Below are positions 8,794 to 17,186 of a DNA stretch of 64,000 bases, in pieces. Within the stretch, counting starts at the first letter, position 1, and each line of letters begins with the position of its first letter. The DNA is from Rhizobium jaguaris (lineage in GTDB: Bacteria; Pseudomonadota; Alphaproteobacteria; Rhizobiales; Rhizobiaceae), in assembly GCF_003627755.1 (NCBI RefSeq), contig NZ_CP032694.1:3339501-3403500 (forward strand), written 5' to 3'. Below the pieces are notes generated by a model. The model had not been told where the DNA came from and did not search any database. It saw only the letters and a list, made by a program, of their open reading frames with translations. Both the position numbers and the translations under genes were made by a program.

Positions 8794-9555
8794 TCAACGC
8801 ATCTGCGTCGGACTCGTCCCCGTCAGCCGGCGAAACATGGCGATGAAGGCGGAGGCGTTGCTGTAGCCCAGTCGCGCCGCGATCCGTTGCACGGGCTGGC
8901 CGGCGTCGATCATCGCCAGCGCTGCGACCAGTTTCAGCCGCTGGCGCCACTCGTTGAAGGAGATGCCGAGATCGTCGTGACAGCGGCGGGAAAGCGTCCG
9001 CTCGGTCGTTTTCATCCGATGCGCCCATTCCGTCAGGGAATGGCGGTCACCGGGGTCGGCCTGCAAAGCCCTCAGTACCGGCCCGAGCAACTCATCGTCT
9101 GATAGCGGCAAATAGCTCTCGCTGCGCGGCGCCAAACGAATCTGATCGACCAGCACCTGTGCCAGCCGCAAGTCTTCCTCGCTCTTTGGCAAGGTGATGT
9201 CACGGGCCGCGAAATCGGCAAGGATCGCTTTCAGAAGCGGGCTGAGGCCAAGCGTTGCCGGTGCCGGCGGAAGATTAGCACAGAGCGACCGCTCGACATA
9301 GACGGTGACATAGCGGACGTCATACTGGTTCCACGCCTCGTGCAACTCATCGGGCGGAATCCAGATCGCATAATGCGGCGGCGACAGATAACGCACGCCC
9401 TGGATATCGAAATCGACGACGCCGGCGAGCGCATAGTTCAGCTCGCCCCAGGTCTGGCGCTTGGCGGGAAAGACGGTGCCGCCTTTGTAGTTTTCCGTCC
9501 GGAAGGAGACCGGCTGCGGCGGGTCTCCTTGGATACGCGGCTCGCGTGCGCTCAT
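8794..9555 (-). CDS. AraC family transcriptional regulator, NimR-like
   Basis: A 253-residue AraC regulator. An N-terminal cupin sensor domain (YLSPPHYAIWIPPDELHEAWNQ near residue 60) precedes a C-terminal pair of helix-turn-helix motifs from about residue 165 (MKTTERTLSRRCHDDLGISF, then RIAARLGYSNASAFIAMFRR). The TWGELNYALAG and IPPDELHEAW features are shared with the NimR/YeaM-type group, whose members usually sit beside and control an exporter. It is divergent from the EamA transporter across a 123-base gap, consistent with that arrangement. Its stop is 5 bases from the sigma stop, so the two genes converge. Confidence 0.88.
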   Translation of the reverse strand: MSAREPRIQGDPPQPVSFRTENYKGGTVFPAKRQTWGELNYALAGVVDFDIQGVRYLSPPHYAIWIPPDELHEAWNQYDVRYVTVYVERSLCANLPPAPATLGLSPLLKAILADFAARDITLPKSEEDLRLAQVLVDQIRLAPRSESYLPLSDDELLGPVLRALQADPGDRHSLTEWAHRMKTTERTLSRRCHDDLGISFNEWRQRLKLVAALAMIDAGQPVQRIAARLGYSNASAFIAMFRRLTGTSPTQMR

Positions 9556-9678
9556 GTCCGTAATCCACTACAGATGTCCGAAACTCGCTATATACCAGTA
9601 ATCAGACAAACGGTAAAAGCGGTACCAACACAATCCCAACCGATCCGACCAAGCCGACCATCCGACAGGAGGACTGCC

Positions 9679-10650
9679 ATGAGCAGCAACCCGCCCTCTC
9701 CCACCACCGGCGCAGCCTCTATCATGACGAGCGCGGCGATTGCACCGCTTTGCACCGTCCTCATCTGGTCCGGCAACACGATCGTCACAAAGGCTGCGTC
9801 CGGCGTCATCTCGCCCGGCTCGATCTCCTTTTATCGCTGGCTGTTGGCCTTCGTCGTCCTGCTGCCTTTCCTCGGCCGGGCCGCATGGCGGAACCGCGCT
9901 CTCGTCAAGCAATATTGGCTGAAGCTCGCCACCCTCGGCGCGCTCGGTATGGTCATCTATCAAAGCCTCGCCTATGAGGCCGCCAAAACCACTTCGGCTG
10001 TGAACATGGGTGTGATGCTGGCGCTGATGCCGCTGCTGTCGACGCTGCTCGCCAGCGCACTGGCCGGAGAAAGACTGACGGCCACCAGCCTGGCAGGCGG
10101 GGCCATCTCGCTGATCGGCCTGATTTATCTGACGTCTCAGGGCCACCCGGCGACCCTGCTGAATGGCGGCTTTCATGTGGGCGACGGCCTGATGATCATC
10201 GCCGTGCTATCCAACTCGCTGTATGGCGTGATGTTGAAGCGCTGGGCGACGCCCCTTTCCATGTGGCAGCAATTGTTTTGGCAGATCGGCTTTTCGACCA
10301 TTCTTTTGATCCCGGTTTTCCTGTTGGGGGATATCTCGCCGATCACCTCGGCCAATCTGCCGCTGATCCTCTATGCGGCCATTCCGACGTCGCTGGTCGC
10401 GCCGCTCTGCTGGATGATCGGCATCCAGAAACTTGGAGCCGCGCGCACCTCCCTGCTCATCAATCTCCTGCCGGTCATCGTGGCGATTCTCGCCTGGGCG
10501 ATCCTGCGCGAAGAACTGCACGCCTATCACGCCATCGGCGGCGCACTCGCCCTCATCGGTGTCGGCCTCGGCCTGCGGCAGGCGAAAATCGCCAAGGGCG
10601 AAACGGTACCGCGCGCCGATCAGGCAGCCTGGGAGACGGAAGAGGTCTAA
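9679..10650 (+). CDS. EamA/DMT superfamily transporter
   Basis: A 323-residue inner-membrane protein with about ten hydrophobic segments arranged as two EamA repeats (residues about 20-155 and 165-300). LIWSGNTIVTKAASG is in the first helix, and the second repeat ends in ALIGVGLGLRQ. The family exports or exchanges small metabolites and amino-acid-like compounds. The ATG at 9679 was chosen because an AGGAGGA ribosome site sits just before it; the frame is open far upstream but that stretch is antisense to araC. It is likely controlled by the divergent AraC regulator. The substrate cannot be read from sequence. Confidence 0.9.
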   Translation: MSSNPPSPTTGAASIMTSAAIAPLCTVLIWSGNTIVTKAASGVISPGSISFYRWLLAFVVLLPFLGRAAWRNRALVKQYWLKLATLGALGMVIYQSLAYEAAKTTSAVNMGVMLALMPLLSTLLASALAGERLTATSLAGGAISLIGLIYLTSQGHPATLLNGGFHVGDGLMIIAVLSNSLYGVMLKRWATPLSMWQQLFWQIGFSTILLIPVFLLGDISPITSANLPLILYAAIPTSLVAPLCWMIGIQKLGAARTSLLINLLPVIVAILAWAILREELHAYHAIGGALALIGVGLGLRQAKIAKGETVPRADQAAWETEEV

Positions 10651-10660
10651 TGCGTGTCGC

Positions 10661-10753
10661 GCAAAAGTGTGCAGCGGTTTTGCGAAAACGACATGCAAAA
10701 ACAAGGAGCTAAAGCGTGGGAGCGAATCTGAAAGATCGCGACGAGCTTTAGCG
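10661..10753 (+). repeat. Dispersed rhizobial intergenic repeat, copy 1 (forward)
   Basis: A core GTGTGCAGCGGTTTTGCG followed by AACGACATGC, then a hairpin with GCTAAAGC/GCTTTAGC arms (10708-10715 and 10745-10752) and an inner ATCT/AGAT stem. The same order of blocks occurs inverted at 57961-58051. It fills most of the 198-base gap before gntR and may also act as a terminator for the EamA gene. Confidence 0.6.
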
Positions 10754-10848
10754 TTCCGGTCTTTGCGTCGAAACACTTTCCATCCGGCCGCCCTTCGTTC
10801 TACCATGACACTTATGACTGGAGTCGTCCGAGCAAAAAGGAAACGAGC

Positions 10849-11577
10849 GTGCGCATAGCCCTGGAACCGGTGTCTTCGAGAACGACCATCCAAGAGGGCG
10901 TGTACCAGCAGTTGCGCAACGCGCTGATGGCCGGCAATTTCGACCCCGGCCAGACGCTGACCATCGCCTCGCTCGCCGAAACATTCGGCACCAGTAACAT
11001 GCCGGTGCGCGAAGCCTTGCGCAGGCTGGCGGCGGAAAATGCGCTGGAGGTCGCGCCGAACGGCTCGGCCCGCATCCCGATCGTGACACTTGCCCGCCTC
11101 GACGATCTCTGCCGCGCCCGCATCGCCGTCGAGGGCCTGGCAGCCGAGCTTGGAATTCCCAGGCTGACCGCCACCGACATCGAGACACTGGAGCGCATCG
11201 CCGCCGAACAACACGCCATCGGCCGCAGCAGCAATGTCTATGAACTCATGGCGAGGAACCAACAATTCCATTTCACCATTTACCGTGCCTCCGGCTCGGA
11301 TGTGCTGCTGCAACTGATCGAAACGCTGTGGCTGCGTTTCGGCCCCTATATGCGTATGTTGTCAGCCTCCGTCGAACCTCTGATGCGGAGCGGCGAAATC
11401 GATCCCGCCGGCCCACATCTCCCGATCATTGAAGCACTGAAGGCCGGCGATTTCGCCCGCGCCCGCGATGGCGTTGTAGCCGATATCCGCCGCACCCATG
11501 AGATCCTGCGCGACTATTGCCCGGCATCGGAAGATGAACCGCGCGCCAAGGGACCAGCCTCCGCGCAGCGGCGGTAG
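10849..11577 (+). CDS. GntR family transcriptional regulator (FCD/FadR subfamily)
   Basis: A 242-residue regulator. The GntR winged helix is in residues 12-75 (YQQLRNALMAGNFDPGQTLT and GTSNMPVREALRRLAAE). An all-helical FCD ligand domain from about residue 90 carries FHFTIYRASGS and a distal PHLPIIEALKAGD histidine, residues that usually bind a metal and an organic-acid effector. The start is GTG at 10849 with an AAAAGGAAA ribosome site. It is 104 bases upstream of a class V aminotransferase in the same direction. TGATCAAATGATCA in that gap is a candidate operator, so it probably regulates that gene. Confidence 0.9.
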   Translation: MRIALEPVSSRTTIQEGVYQQLRNALMAGNFDPGQTLTIASLAETFGTSNMPVREALRRLAAENALEVAPNGSARIPIVTLARLDDLCRARIAVEGLAAELGIPRLTATDIETLERIAAEQHAIGRSSNVYELMARNQQFHFTIYRASGSDVLLQLIETLWLRFGPYMRMLSASVEPLMRSGEIDPAGPHLPIIEALKAGDFARARDGVVADIRRTHEILRDYCPASEDEPRAKGPASAQRR

Positions 11578-11627
11578 CACATCCCGCTACGGGACGAATG
11601 AATTTAGTTGAACCCTCAAATATTTTG

Positions 11628-11641
11628 TGATCAAATGATCA
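11628..11641. promoter_or_regulatory. Candidate GntR operator
   Basis: Two TGATCA palindromes separated by AA form TGATCAAATGATCA, 40 bases before the aminotransferase start and just downstream of gntR. The operator role is inferred from symmetry and position. Confidence 0.35.
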
Positions 11642-11681
11642 TAACATCAGTTTTGAACCCATCATTTGCAGCGAGATTCTC

Positions 11682-12962
11682 ATGAGCGCCTCCCCTTCCC
11701 CGTCGAAATTTTCCGGCCACAACCGCTTCCCGGTCGATGAAGTCCGCGCCATGTTTCCGGCTATTCGAAAGGCCGGCGATTTCGTGTTTCTCGACAATGC
11801 CGGCGGCGCGCAGGTGCCGCAAACGGTGGTCGATGCGGTTGCCAACCATCTCATCGATTACAACGTCCAGCGCATGGCGAAATATCAGCACAGCCAAGGC
11901 GTTGACCGCAATCTAGACGAAGCGCGAGAGAGCGTCGCCATGCTGGTCAACGCTTACCGCCTGGAAGAAATCTCGTTCGGCCAGAACGCCACGTCCTTCA
12001 TCCGCCTCGTAAGTCTCGGTATTGCCAAGCTGCTCGGCGAGCGCAACGAGATCGTCATTACCGATATGGACCATGACGCCAACATCGCCACCTGGCTGGC
12101 GCTGGAGGCCGATGGCGCCAAGATCGTCTGGTGGCGCATGCGCGAAGACGGCACGCTGCACACAGAAGACCTGAAACCGCTGCTGAACGACAAGACCCGT
12201 CTTGTTGCCTGCACTGTGACCGCCCACTCCATCGGCACGATCGTCGACGTCGCCACAGTGGGCAAGCTGGCGCATGCGGCAGGCGCCGAAGTTTTCCTCG
12301 ATTGCGTCCACTATGGCCCGCACGGCCTGATGGACGTACAGGCTTGGAATTGCGACTATCTCGTCTGCTCGGGCTACAAGAATTTCTCGCCGCACATGGG
12401 CTTCCTCTGGGGCCGCTTCGACGCACTGGTCAAGCTGCCGACCTTCAAGGAAGATTTCATCCCGGACGTGCCGCCCTACAAGATAGAGGTCGGCACCTTC
12501 ACCTATGAGAACGTCGCCGGCATGAACGCCGCCGTCAAATATCTCGAAGCTCTCGGCCTCCGGTTCCTGCCGGCCGGCACACATACCCGTCGCGAAGCGC
12601 TTGCCGCCGCCATGGCTGCGATCCGCGAATACGAACTGAAGCTGTCGCGCGAAATGATCGCCGTTCTGAAGCGTCACGGCGCCGTCATTTACGGCATTTC
12701 CGACGAGGCCCGCCTCGAACAGCGCGTGCCGACCATCTGCTTCAACATGCCAGGTATCACGCCACAGCAATTCGCCGCTGAAATGGGCGAAGCTGGTATC
12801 GGGCTGCGGGACGGTCACATGTTCGCCCCGCGCTTGATGAAGCGCCTTGGCCTGTCCATGGAAACCGGCGCGATCCGTGTATCCCTGGTACACTACAACA
12901 AGGTCGAAGAAATCGCCCGCTTCGAAAAAGTCCTTACCGAAGTCATCGCGCGGCACAAATAA
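11682..12962 (+). CDS. Class V PLP-dependent aminotransferase (cysteine desulfurase-like)
   Basis: A 426-residue fold-type I PLP enzyme. [12 protein letters not shown] (about residue 36) is the class V substrate/phosphate region. [34 protein letters not shown] contains the aspartate that contacts the pyridine nitrogen, and [15 protein letters not shown] (about residue 232) holds the PLP lysine. No SufS/IscS-type active-site cysteine loop is evident, so it is more likely a transaminase or C-S lyase-type enzyme of the Csd-like branch than a housekeeping desulfurase. The preceding gntR gene is its probable regulator. A strong hairpin follows the stop. Confidence 0.85.
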   Translation: MSASPSPSKFSGHNRFPVDEVRAMFPAIRKAGDFVFLDNAGGAQVPQTVVDAVANHLIDYNVQRMAKYQHSQGVDRNLDEARESVAMLVNAYRLEEISFGQNATSFIRLVSLGIAKLLGERNEIVITDMDHDANIATWLALEADGAKIVWWRMREDGTLHTEDLKPLLNDKTRLVACTVTAHSIGTIVDVATVGKLAHAAGAEVFLDCVHYGPHGLMDVQAWNCDYLVCSGYKNFSPHMGFLWGRFDALVKLPTFKEDFIPDVPPYKIEVGTFTYENVAGMNAAVKYLEALGLRFLPAGTHTRREALAAAMAAIREYELKLSREMIAVLKRHGAVIYGISDEARLEQRVPTICFNMPGITPQQFAAEMGEAGIGLRDGHMFAPRLMKRLGLSMETGAIRVSLVHYNKVEEIARFEKVLTEVIARHK

Positions 12963-12974
12963 GCCGCGTATGAG

Positions 12975-13008
12975 CGGTGGCGGGCGCCCGAACAACTCCG
13001 CCACCGCA
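12975..13008. terminator. Hairpin between convergent aminotransferase and fic genes
   Basis: Perfect 10-base arms GCGGTGGCGG and CCGCCACCGC with a 14-base loop, in the 71-base gap between converging genes. There is no long T tract, so bidirectional terminator activity is only likely. Confidence 0.5.
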
Positions 13009-13033
13009 ACGCTTCTTGGGAGCAATGCTGCAT

Positions 13034-14137
13034 TCACCGGACAAGAGCGTAGCTCGTGCTCCTGCCGCCACCCGGCTCGCGAACGAGAATGCCGTGGGCA
13101 ATCAGATCCTCAATGTCGCGTAGTGCCGTATCCTGCGAACAATTTTCGATCTTTGCCCATTTGGAGCTGGTAAGCTTACCCTCAAAGCTATCCAGGAGGC
13201 GATTTAGCATACCTCGTTGACGCGAATTAAGCGGCGTCGCCGCATGCTTTTCCCAAAAGTACGCCTTGGTCATCACCGAGGCCAACGTTGCCTCCGCGCC
13301 TACAAAAGCGCGACCGAGGCAAGAGAGAAACCATTCCAGCCAAGTGGTGACATCGAGATCGCCTTTCTGAGTTCTTTCCAAAATGTCGTAATAGGCTTTC
13401 CGTTCGGCACGGATTTGCGCCGACATGCTGTAAAAGCGCTGCGGTGTTCCCTCAGAGCGGGCAAGCCCCATATCTGCGATTGCCCGGGCGATACGGCCAT
13501 TGCCGTCATCAAAAGGGTGAATCGTTACAAACCAAAGATGGGCTAGCGCGGCCTTCAAGAGTTCATCGATCGCAGTCGGCGTATTGAACCAATCAAGAAA
13601 AACTTGCATTTCGGCATGGATCCGCCCCGCATCCGGTGCCTGGAAATACACCTTTTCGTGCCCAAACGAACCCGAGACAACTTGCATCGGTCCCGCTCGA
13701 TCATCCCGCCAGGTTCCTGTAACCACACGGGTCATCCCACTGCGTCCCATCGGAAACAAAGAAGCCTGCCAGACAAACAGGCGTTCGGCGTCGAGCGGAC
13801 GCTCGAAATTCTGCGTTGCATCCAACATCATTTCGACAACGCCATCGACCTGTCGGTCGGCCTGAACCAGTCCAGCGATTTCGACACCCAGCCGTCGAGC
13901 AATAGAGGATCGGACTTGCTGCCGATCGAGAATTTCACCTTCGATCTCACTGGTCTTGATAATATCCTCGGTCAACGTCTGCATAACCGCCTCGGTTCGC
14001 AATGGAAAGCCAAGGGACTCCATATGACCAATCAGGCGGCCCTGCCGGTGGCGGATGGTACCAAGCAACGGTGACAATTGCTCATCCTTCCAGCGGAAGG
14101 CTGGCCAGTCGACTCGGTCGTAGATGTAGCGGCTCAT
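13034..14137 (-). CDS. Fic family protein with built-in inhibitory motif and C-terminal winged helix
   Basis: A 367-residue Fic-domain protein, expected to transfer AMP from ATP onto a target protein. The catalytic loop HPFDDGNGRIAR is complete (near residue 205). The N-terminal helix carries the class II inhibitory motif T-x3-E-G (TSEIEG, residues 62-67), so activity is autoinhibited. The N-terminal region resembles the DUF4172 domain. The C-terminal 60 residues (KWAKIENCSQDTALRDIEDLIAHGIL) form a winged helix, suggesting DNA binding. Five copies of a 15-base motif lie immediately upstream of its start, so direct autoregulation by the protein is plausible. The target is unknown. Confidence 0.9.
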   Translation of the reverse strand: MSRYIYDRVDWPAFRWKDEQLSPLLGTIRHRQGRLIGHMESLGFPLRTEAVMQTLTEDIIKTSEIEGEILDRQQVRSSIARRLGVEIAGLVQADRQVDGVVEMMLDATQNFERPLDAERLFVWQASLFPMGRSGMTRVVTGTWRDDRAGPMQVVSGSFGHEKVYFQAPDAGRIHAEMQVFLDWFNTPTAIDELLKAALAHLWFVTIHPFDDGNGRIARAIADMGLARSEGTPQRFYSMSAQIRAERKAYYDILERTQKGDLDVTTWLEWFLSCLGRAFVGAEATLASVMTKAYFWEKHAATPLNSRQRGMLNRLLDSFEGKLTSSKWAKIENCSQDTALRDIEDLIAHGILVREPGGGRSTSYALVR

Positions 14138-14148
14138 CTTCCCACTCC

Positions 14149-14237
14149 TTGCGGAGAACTTATGTTGCTTATTCTCCGCATAATCAAGTTATTCTCCGCA
14201 AATTGTGCGAAGAATAACTTCCTTAATCTCCGCATAC
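14149..14237. promoter_or_regulatory. Five-copy TGCGGAGAATAA operator array upstream of fic
   Basis: Copies at 14149-14163 (+), 14169-14183 (-), 14189-14203 (-), 14203-14218 (+) and 14223-14237 (-). The third and fourth form a near-perfect palindrome, with arms AAGTTATTCTCCGCA (14186-14200) and TGCGAAGAATAACTT (14206-14220) differing at one base. The first two also face each other. The array begins 12 bases before the fic start and covers its probable promoter. The rest of the gap (14238-14467) shows no gene or clear site. Confidence 0.65.
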
Positions 14238-14467
14238 TTCCTAGTCCGAACTTCGAGCGGCGACGAACGATCGTGGAAACGGGATGGTCTTCATGTGTTG
14301 ATTGATGACGGTACATTCACGCGGCAATTGTGATGTCGATTCAGATCAGATGTGAGGCGGACGGCACGACGCACAAAATACTTCAAGCCTAAAGTGGATT
14401 GCTGCTTCGCAGCTTAGTATTTTCAGTCTATCCCTCTTCGCAGAGATCGTTGGAGAGCGAAGAACTC

Positions 14468-15238
14468 ATGGGCAATTTCCGCAAAAACTGCATCGAGAAA
14501 AACCTGCTCATCGGCACCTTCGCCGCGATTCCGCATCCCGTTGCCATCGAGGTCACGGCAGCGGCAGGCGTCGATTTCCTTTGCATCGATTGGGAACATT
14601 CGCAGATCGGCCGCGAGCGTATCGAGGACCTGATCCGCGCCGCCGATGTTCATCGTGTTCCAGCGATAGTCCGTGTGCCGGGCCACGCGCCGGAGGCCAT
14701 CGCCTCGGTGTTGGATGCAGGTGCGGCGGGCGTTCTGGTGCCGCGCGTGTCAACGGCGGCGCAAGCGAAGGCTGCAGTTCTTGCGACGCGATATCCGCCG
14801 ATCGGCGAGCGGGGCGTCGGCCCCGGCCGGGCGGCGGCCTACGGCTACCGCATTCCGGATTACCTCGCCAAGGCCAATGCCGAACTCGTCCTCGCCGTCC
14901 AGGTCGAGACGGCGGAGGGGCTCGCCAATATCGCTGAGATCGCCGCGGTCGATGGCATCGACGTCATCTTCATCGGTCCTGGCGACCTCTCCGTCTCGAT
15001 CGATGCGATGGGGCCTGCCGGGAAGGACAAGCTCAACGCCGCCATCGACACCATCGCGAAAACCGCGCTCGCCGCCGGGCGCGCGGTCGGCATTTTCCGA
15101 CCGTCGCCGGACGATATCGGAGCCTGGTCAACAGCCGGCATCAGCTTCTTCCTGCTCGCCAGCGACACCATGTTTCTCGGCGCCAGCCTTGCCGATGGGG
15201 TTGCCCAGGCACGACAGCAAGGCGCAACAAAGCCATAG
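14468..15238 (+). CDS. HpcH/HpaI aldolase family protein
   Basis: A 256-residue class II pyruvate aldolase-type TIM barrel. FLCIDWEHSQIGRERIEDLIRA (about residue 37) is the N-terminal family signature. LVPRVSTAAQAKAAVLATRYPP and GERGVGPGRA follow. The metal-binding glutamate and aspartate are in QVETAEGLANI and FIGPGDLSVSI. The family cleaves or forms 4-hydroxy-2-oxo acids using pyruvate and a divalent metal. The ATG at 14468 was chosen because GGAGAG lies upstream and because the first residues (MGNFRKNCIEKNLLIGTF) match the family. It stands alone between fic and a converging anti-sigma gene, so its aldehyde partner is not known. Confidence 0.88.
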   Translation: MGNFRKNCIEKNLLIGTFAAIPHPVAIEVTAAAGVDFLCIDWEHSQIGRERIEDLIRAADVHRVPAIVRVPGHAPEAIASVLDAGAAGVLVPRVSTAAQAKAAVLATRYPPIGERGVGPGRAAAYGYRIPDYLAKANAELVLAVQVETAEGLANIAEIAAVDGIDVIFIGPGDLSVSIDAMGPAGKDKLNAAIDTIAKTALAAGRAVGIFRPSPDDIGAWSTAGISFFLLASDTMFLGASLADGVAQARQQGATKP

Positions 15239-15248
15239 AGCACCGGAG

Positions 15249-16055
15249 CTAAAGACCCGCCGCTTTCGAAAAATTATCGCGGAAAGCAGCAAGATCGGCC
15301 GAGGCGACATCAGAAACCGCCCAGAAGACCAGCCCACCGCCAGACCATTCGGTGAGATTATAGCCGTCGTGCACCGTCTCGCTCTGCGCGACCTTCTCTC
15401 CCGGCCAGACGAAGAGATTGATGACATGACCGTGGCGGCGATAGACGAGCGCCGCGACGACCCGGCCATTGATATAGTCCACCCGACCGCCGATCAGCGG
15501 AAAACCCGCCGCCATAAGGTCGACCACAGGCGGCGAGAAATCGATCTTGCCGTTGAACCAGGGCTTGACCGTGTGCTGATCGGATGTCTCCACATCGACC
15601 AGATGGTTGGCGAGCATCGAACGCACATGGCTGGCGAGCAATTCGTTCTGGATAGGCACACTTGTCTGCGGATTGCCAAGTATCAGCATCAGGCTAGCAG
15701 CCAGGGCGGCCAGCGATGGTATGAAGCTCCATTGCCCGAACAATTGCAGGCCACGCCACCACACGTTCTCGCGACGCCGCGCCTCCGGGACGTGCGCCTG
15801 CCGCCGGGTTTCTTCAACAGAAATAGCTGTCATGATGCGCGCGCGAACCTCATCCGGAGCCTTCCACTTCACATCATCCCGACCGAGGACCCGCTTCATG
15901 TCTTTGAGCCCTTCCAAGGCGGCAGTGCAATGCGGGCATGTCGCAAAATGCTGTTCGAATTGTATCGTATGGACCGCATCGAGTTCGTCATCCACATAAC
16001 TGTGCAGGATCGTTTCCCATTCCGGGCAGCTTTCCAGGGTTTTCCCGCTCATCAT
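15249..16055 (-). CDS. Anti-sigma factor with N-terminal zinc-binding (ZAS) domain
   Basis: A 268-residue membrane anti-sigma factor. The cytosolic N-terminus carries the H-x3-C-x2-C zinc motif (HFATCPHC, about residue 36) that binds and silences ECF sigma factors. One transmembrane segment follows near residue 115 (FIPSLAALAASLMLILG), then a periplasmic domain of about 140 residues with a GGRVDYINGRVVAALVYRRHGH block typical of these proteins. Its ATG overlaps the sigma stop as ATGA, indicating translational coupling and matched amounts of the two proteins. It probably releases the partner sigma in response to envelope or redox stress. Confidence 0.88.
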   Translation of the reverse strand: MMSGKTLESCPEWETILHSYVDDELDAVHTIQFEQHFATCPHCTAALEGLKDMKRVLGRDDVKWKAPDEVRARIMTAISVEETRRQAHVPEARRRENVWWRGLQLFGQWSFIPSLAALAASLMLILGNPQTSVPIQNELLASHVRSMLANHLVDVETSDQHTVKPWFNGKIDFSPPVVDLMAAGFPLIGGRVDYINGRVVAALVYRRHGHVINLFVWPGEKVAQSETVHDGYNLTEWSGGGLVFWAVSDVASADLAAFRDNFSKAAGL

Positions 16056-16660
16056 GCGACCCCGCCTTTCTCGCCCAGCTGCCACGCCTCGCCGAATTCA
16101 CGTCTCGCTCTCGCGAGCCGTGACATAACGGTTCCGATCGGCACGTCGGTTATGTCCGCGATCTGGCGGTAAGATAGATTTTCCAGCTCTCGAAGCACGA
16201 GAACCTCTCGTGACAGGTCCGGAAGGGAATTGATGACTTGCCGGACCCGCAGCGACTCCGTCTTGCGGATCAGCGCCGCCTCGGGTGAATCCTCTTCAGA
16301 AGCGACGTCGTCAACGCCTGAGTGGGGCTGATCGTCGTCCTTCGCTTCGCTCGCCATCATCGACGTCTCGAAGCGCGCCTTGCGCCGGCCTTCGCTCAGC
16401 CAGACGTAGTAACAGTTGCGGACAATGGCAAACATCCAAGCGCGGGGCTCGCCGCCACGATAGCCATCGAAATTGCGGTAAGCACGCAGAAAAGCTTCCT
16501 GCACGATATCTTGTGCCGCATCGGCATCCCGGCTCAGAAACCGTGCGAAATTATATGCGGCATCCAGGTGTGGAACGACGGTATTTTGAAACCGCCGCAT
16601 CAAGTCGCGTGACGCCGGTGAAACGCTCCCGATATTTTCGTGATGTAGCGATTGCAGCAT
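16052..16660 (-). CDS. ECF RNA polymerase sigma factor
   Basis: A sigma-70 family ECF protein of about 202 residues. Region 2 includes FLSRDADAAQDIVQEAFLRAYRNFDGYRGGEPRAWMFAIVRNCYY, described here by its DAAQDIVQEAFLRAYR core. Region 4 is SLPDLSREVLVLRELENLSYRQIADITDVPIGTVMSRLARAR, with core SYRQIADITDVPIGTVMSRL. The start is uncertain: the frame stays open upstream to 16837, but similarity to the family begins after 16660. The gene is coupled to its anti-sigma partner and divergent from the metallo-hydrolase/TPR/DoxX set, which is its likely target. Confidence 0.85.
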   Translation of the reverse strand: MLQSLHHENIGSVSPASRDLMRRFQNTVVPHLDAAYNFARFLSRDADAAQDIVQEAFLRAYRNFDGYRGGEPRAWMFAIVRNCYYVWLSEGRRKARFETSMMASEAKDDDQPHSGVDDVASEEDSPEAALIRKTESLRVRQVINSLPDLSREVLVLRELENLSYRQIADITDVPIGTVMSRLARARREFGEAWQLGEKGGVA

Positions 16661-17186
16661 CGGACCGACCGTATCGATGGCGGCGGCCGAGCATGTCTTT
16701 GTGAATAGCACGACGGATTGCCGAACAAAGGCGACCACAGCTCGCATCCCGATCACCGGCCGACTGAACGGTGAAGCGAGACCCGGCGGCGGGCGACCAT
16801 CAAATGTGGAGAAGGCGAAATGGATATCCGTCGTCATGATCCCTGTATGGCTCCAGCGTCGGTTCCGGTCGGGCCAGACCCTGACCGCGGAAGTTGCTCT
16901 TCACTCTCCAGATCGTTTCAAGCAGCGTTTTATTCTCGCTGCCTGCAAATATTTTTTCGTCAGCGACCGCACCGAGCAGCGATATTCTCATTCTGTGCTC
17001 CAATGTGCACCTGGCGGACTAGCTACGCCAGTAGAATTAGCTAAAGCATATCAAAATCTTATCAGAAAGATGCCGGAAGTCCGGAATAATCCTTCAACAC
17101 CGGCGATCTCCTTCGACAGCGGAGGCATTGATTGACCCCTGTCCTCCGCTTCGCGTGGCGATGCCACTCAAAGAGGAGACAAGACG
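16661..17186. other. Gap between ecf sigma gene and metallo-hydrolase gene
   Basis: This stretch has no convincing gene. The open frames on both strands lack family motifs and ribosome sites. It should hold the divergent promoters of the sigma pair and of the exported-protein set; I could not identify a matching pair of ECF promoter elements with confidence. Confidence 0.4.

Noticed and set aside
14673..16172. Long open frame of about 500 codons on the plus strand across the aldolase and anti-sigma genes
   Set aside because: It overlaps two genes with clear family motifs, has Arg/Ser/Pro-rich low-complexity composition typical of a shifted frame in GC-rich DNA, and lacks any domain.
16677..17135. 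Possible 152-residue plus-strand gene before the metallo-hydrolase gene
   Set aside because: No motif and no ribosome site; it overlaps the 5' extension of the sigma gene and is probably non-coding.
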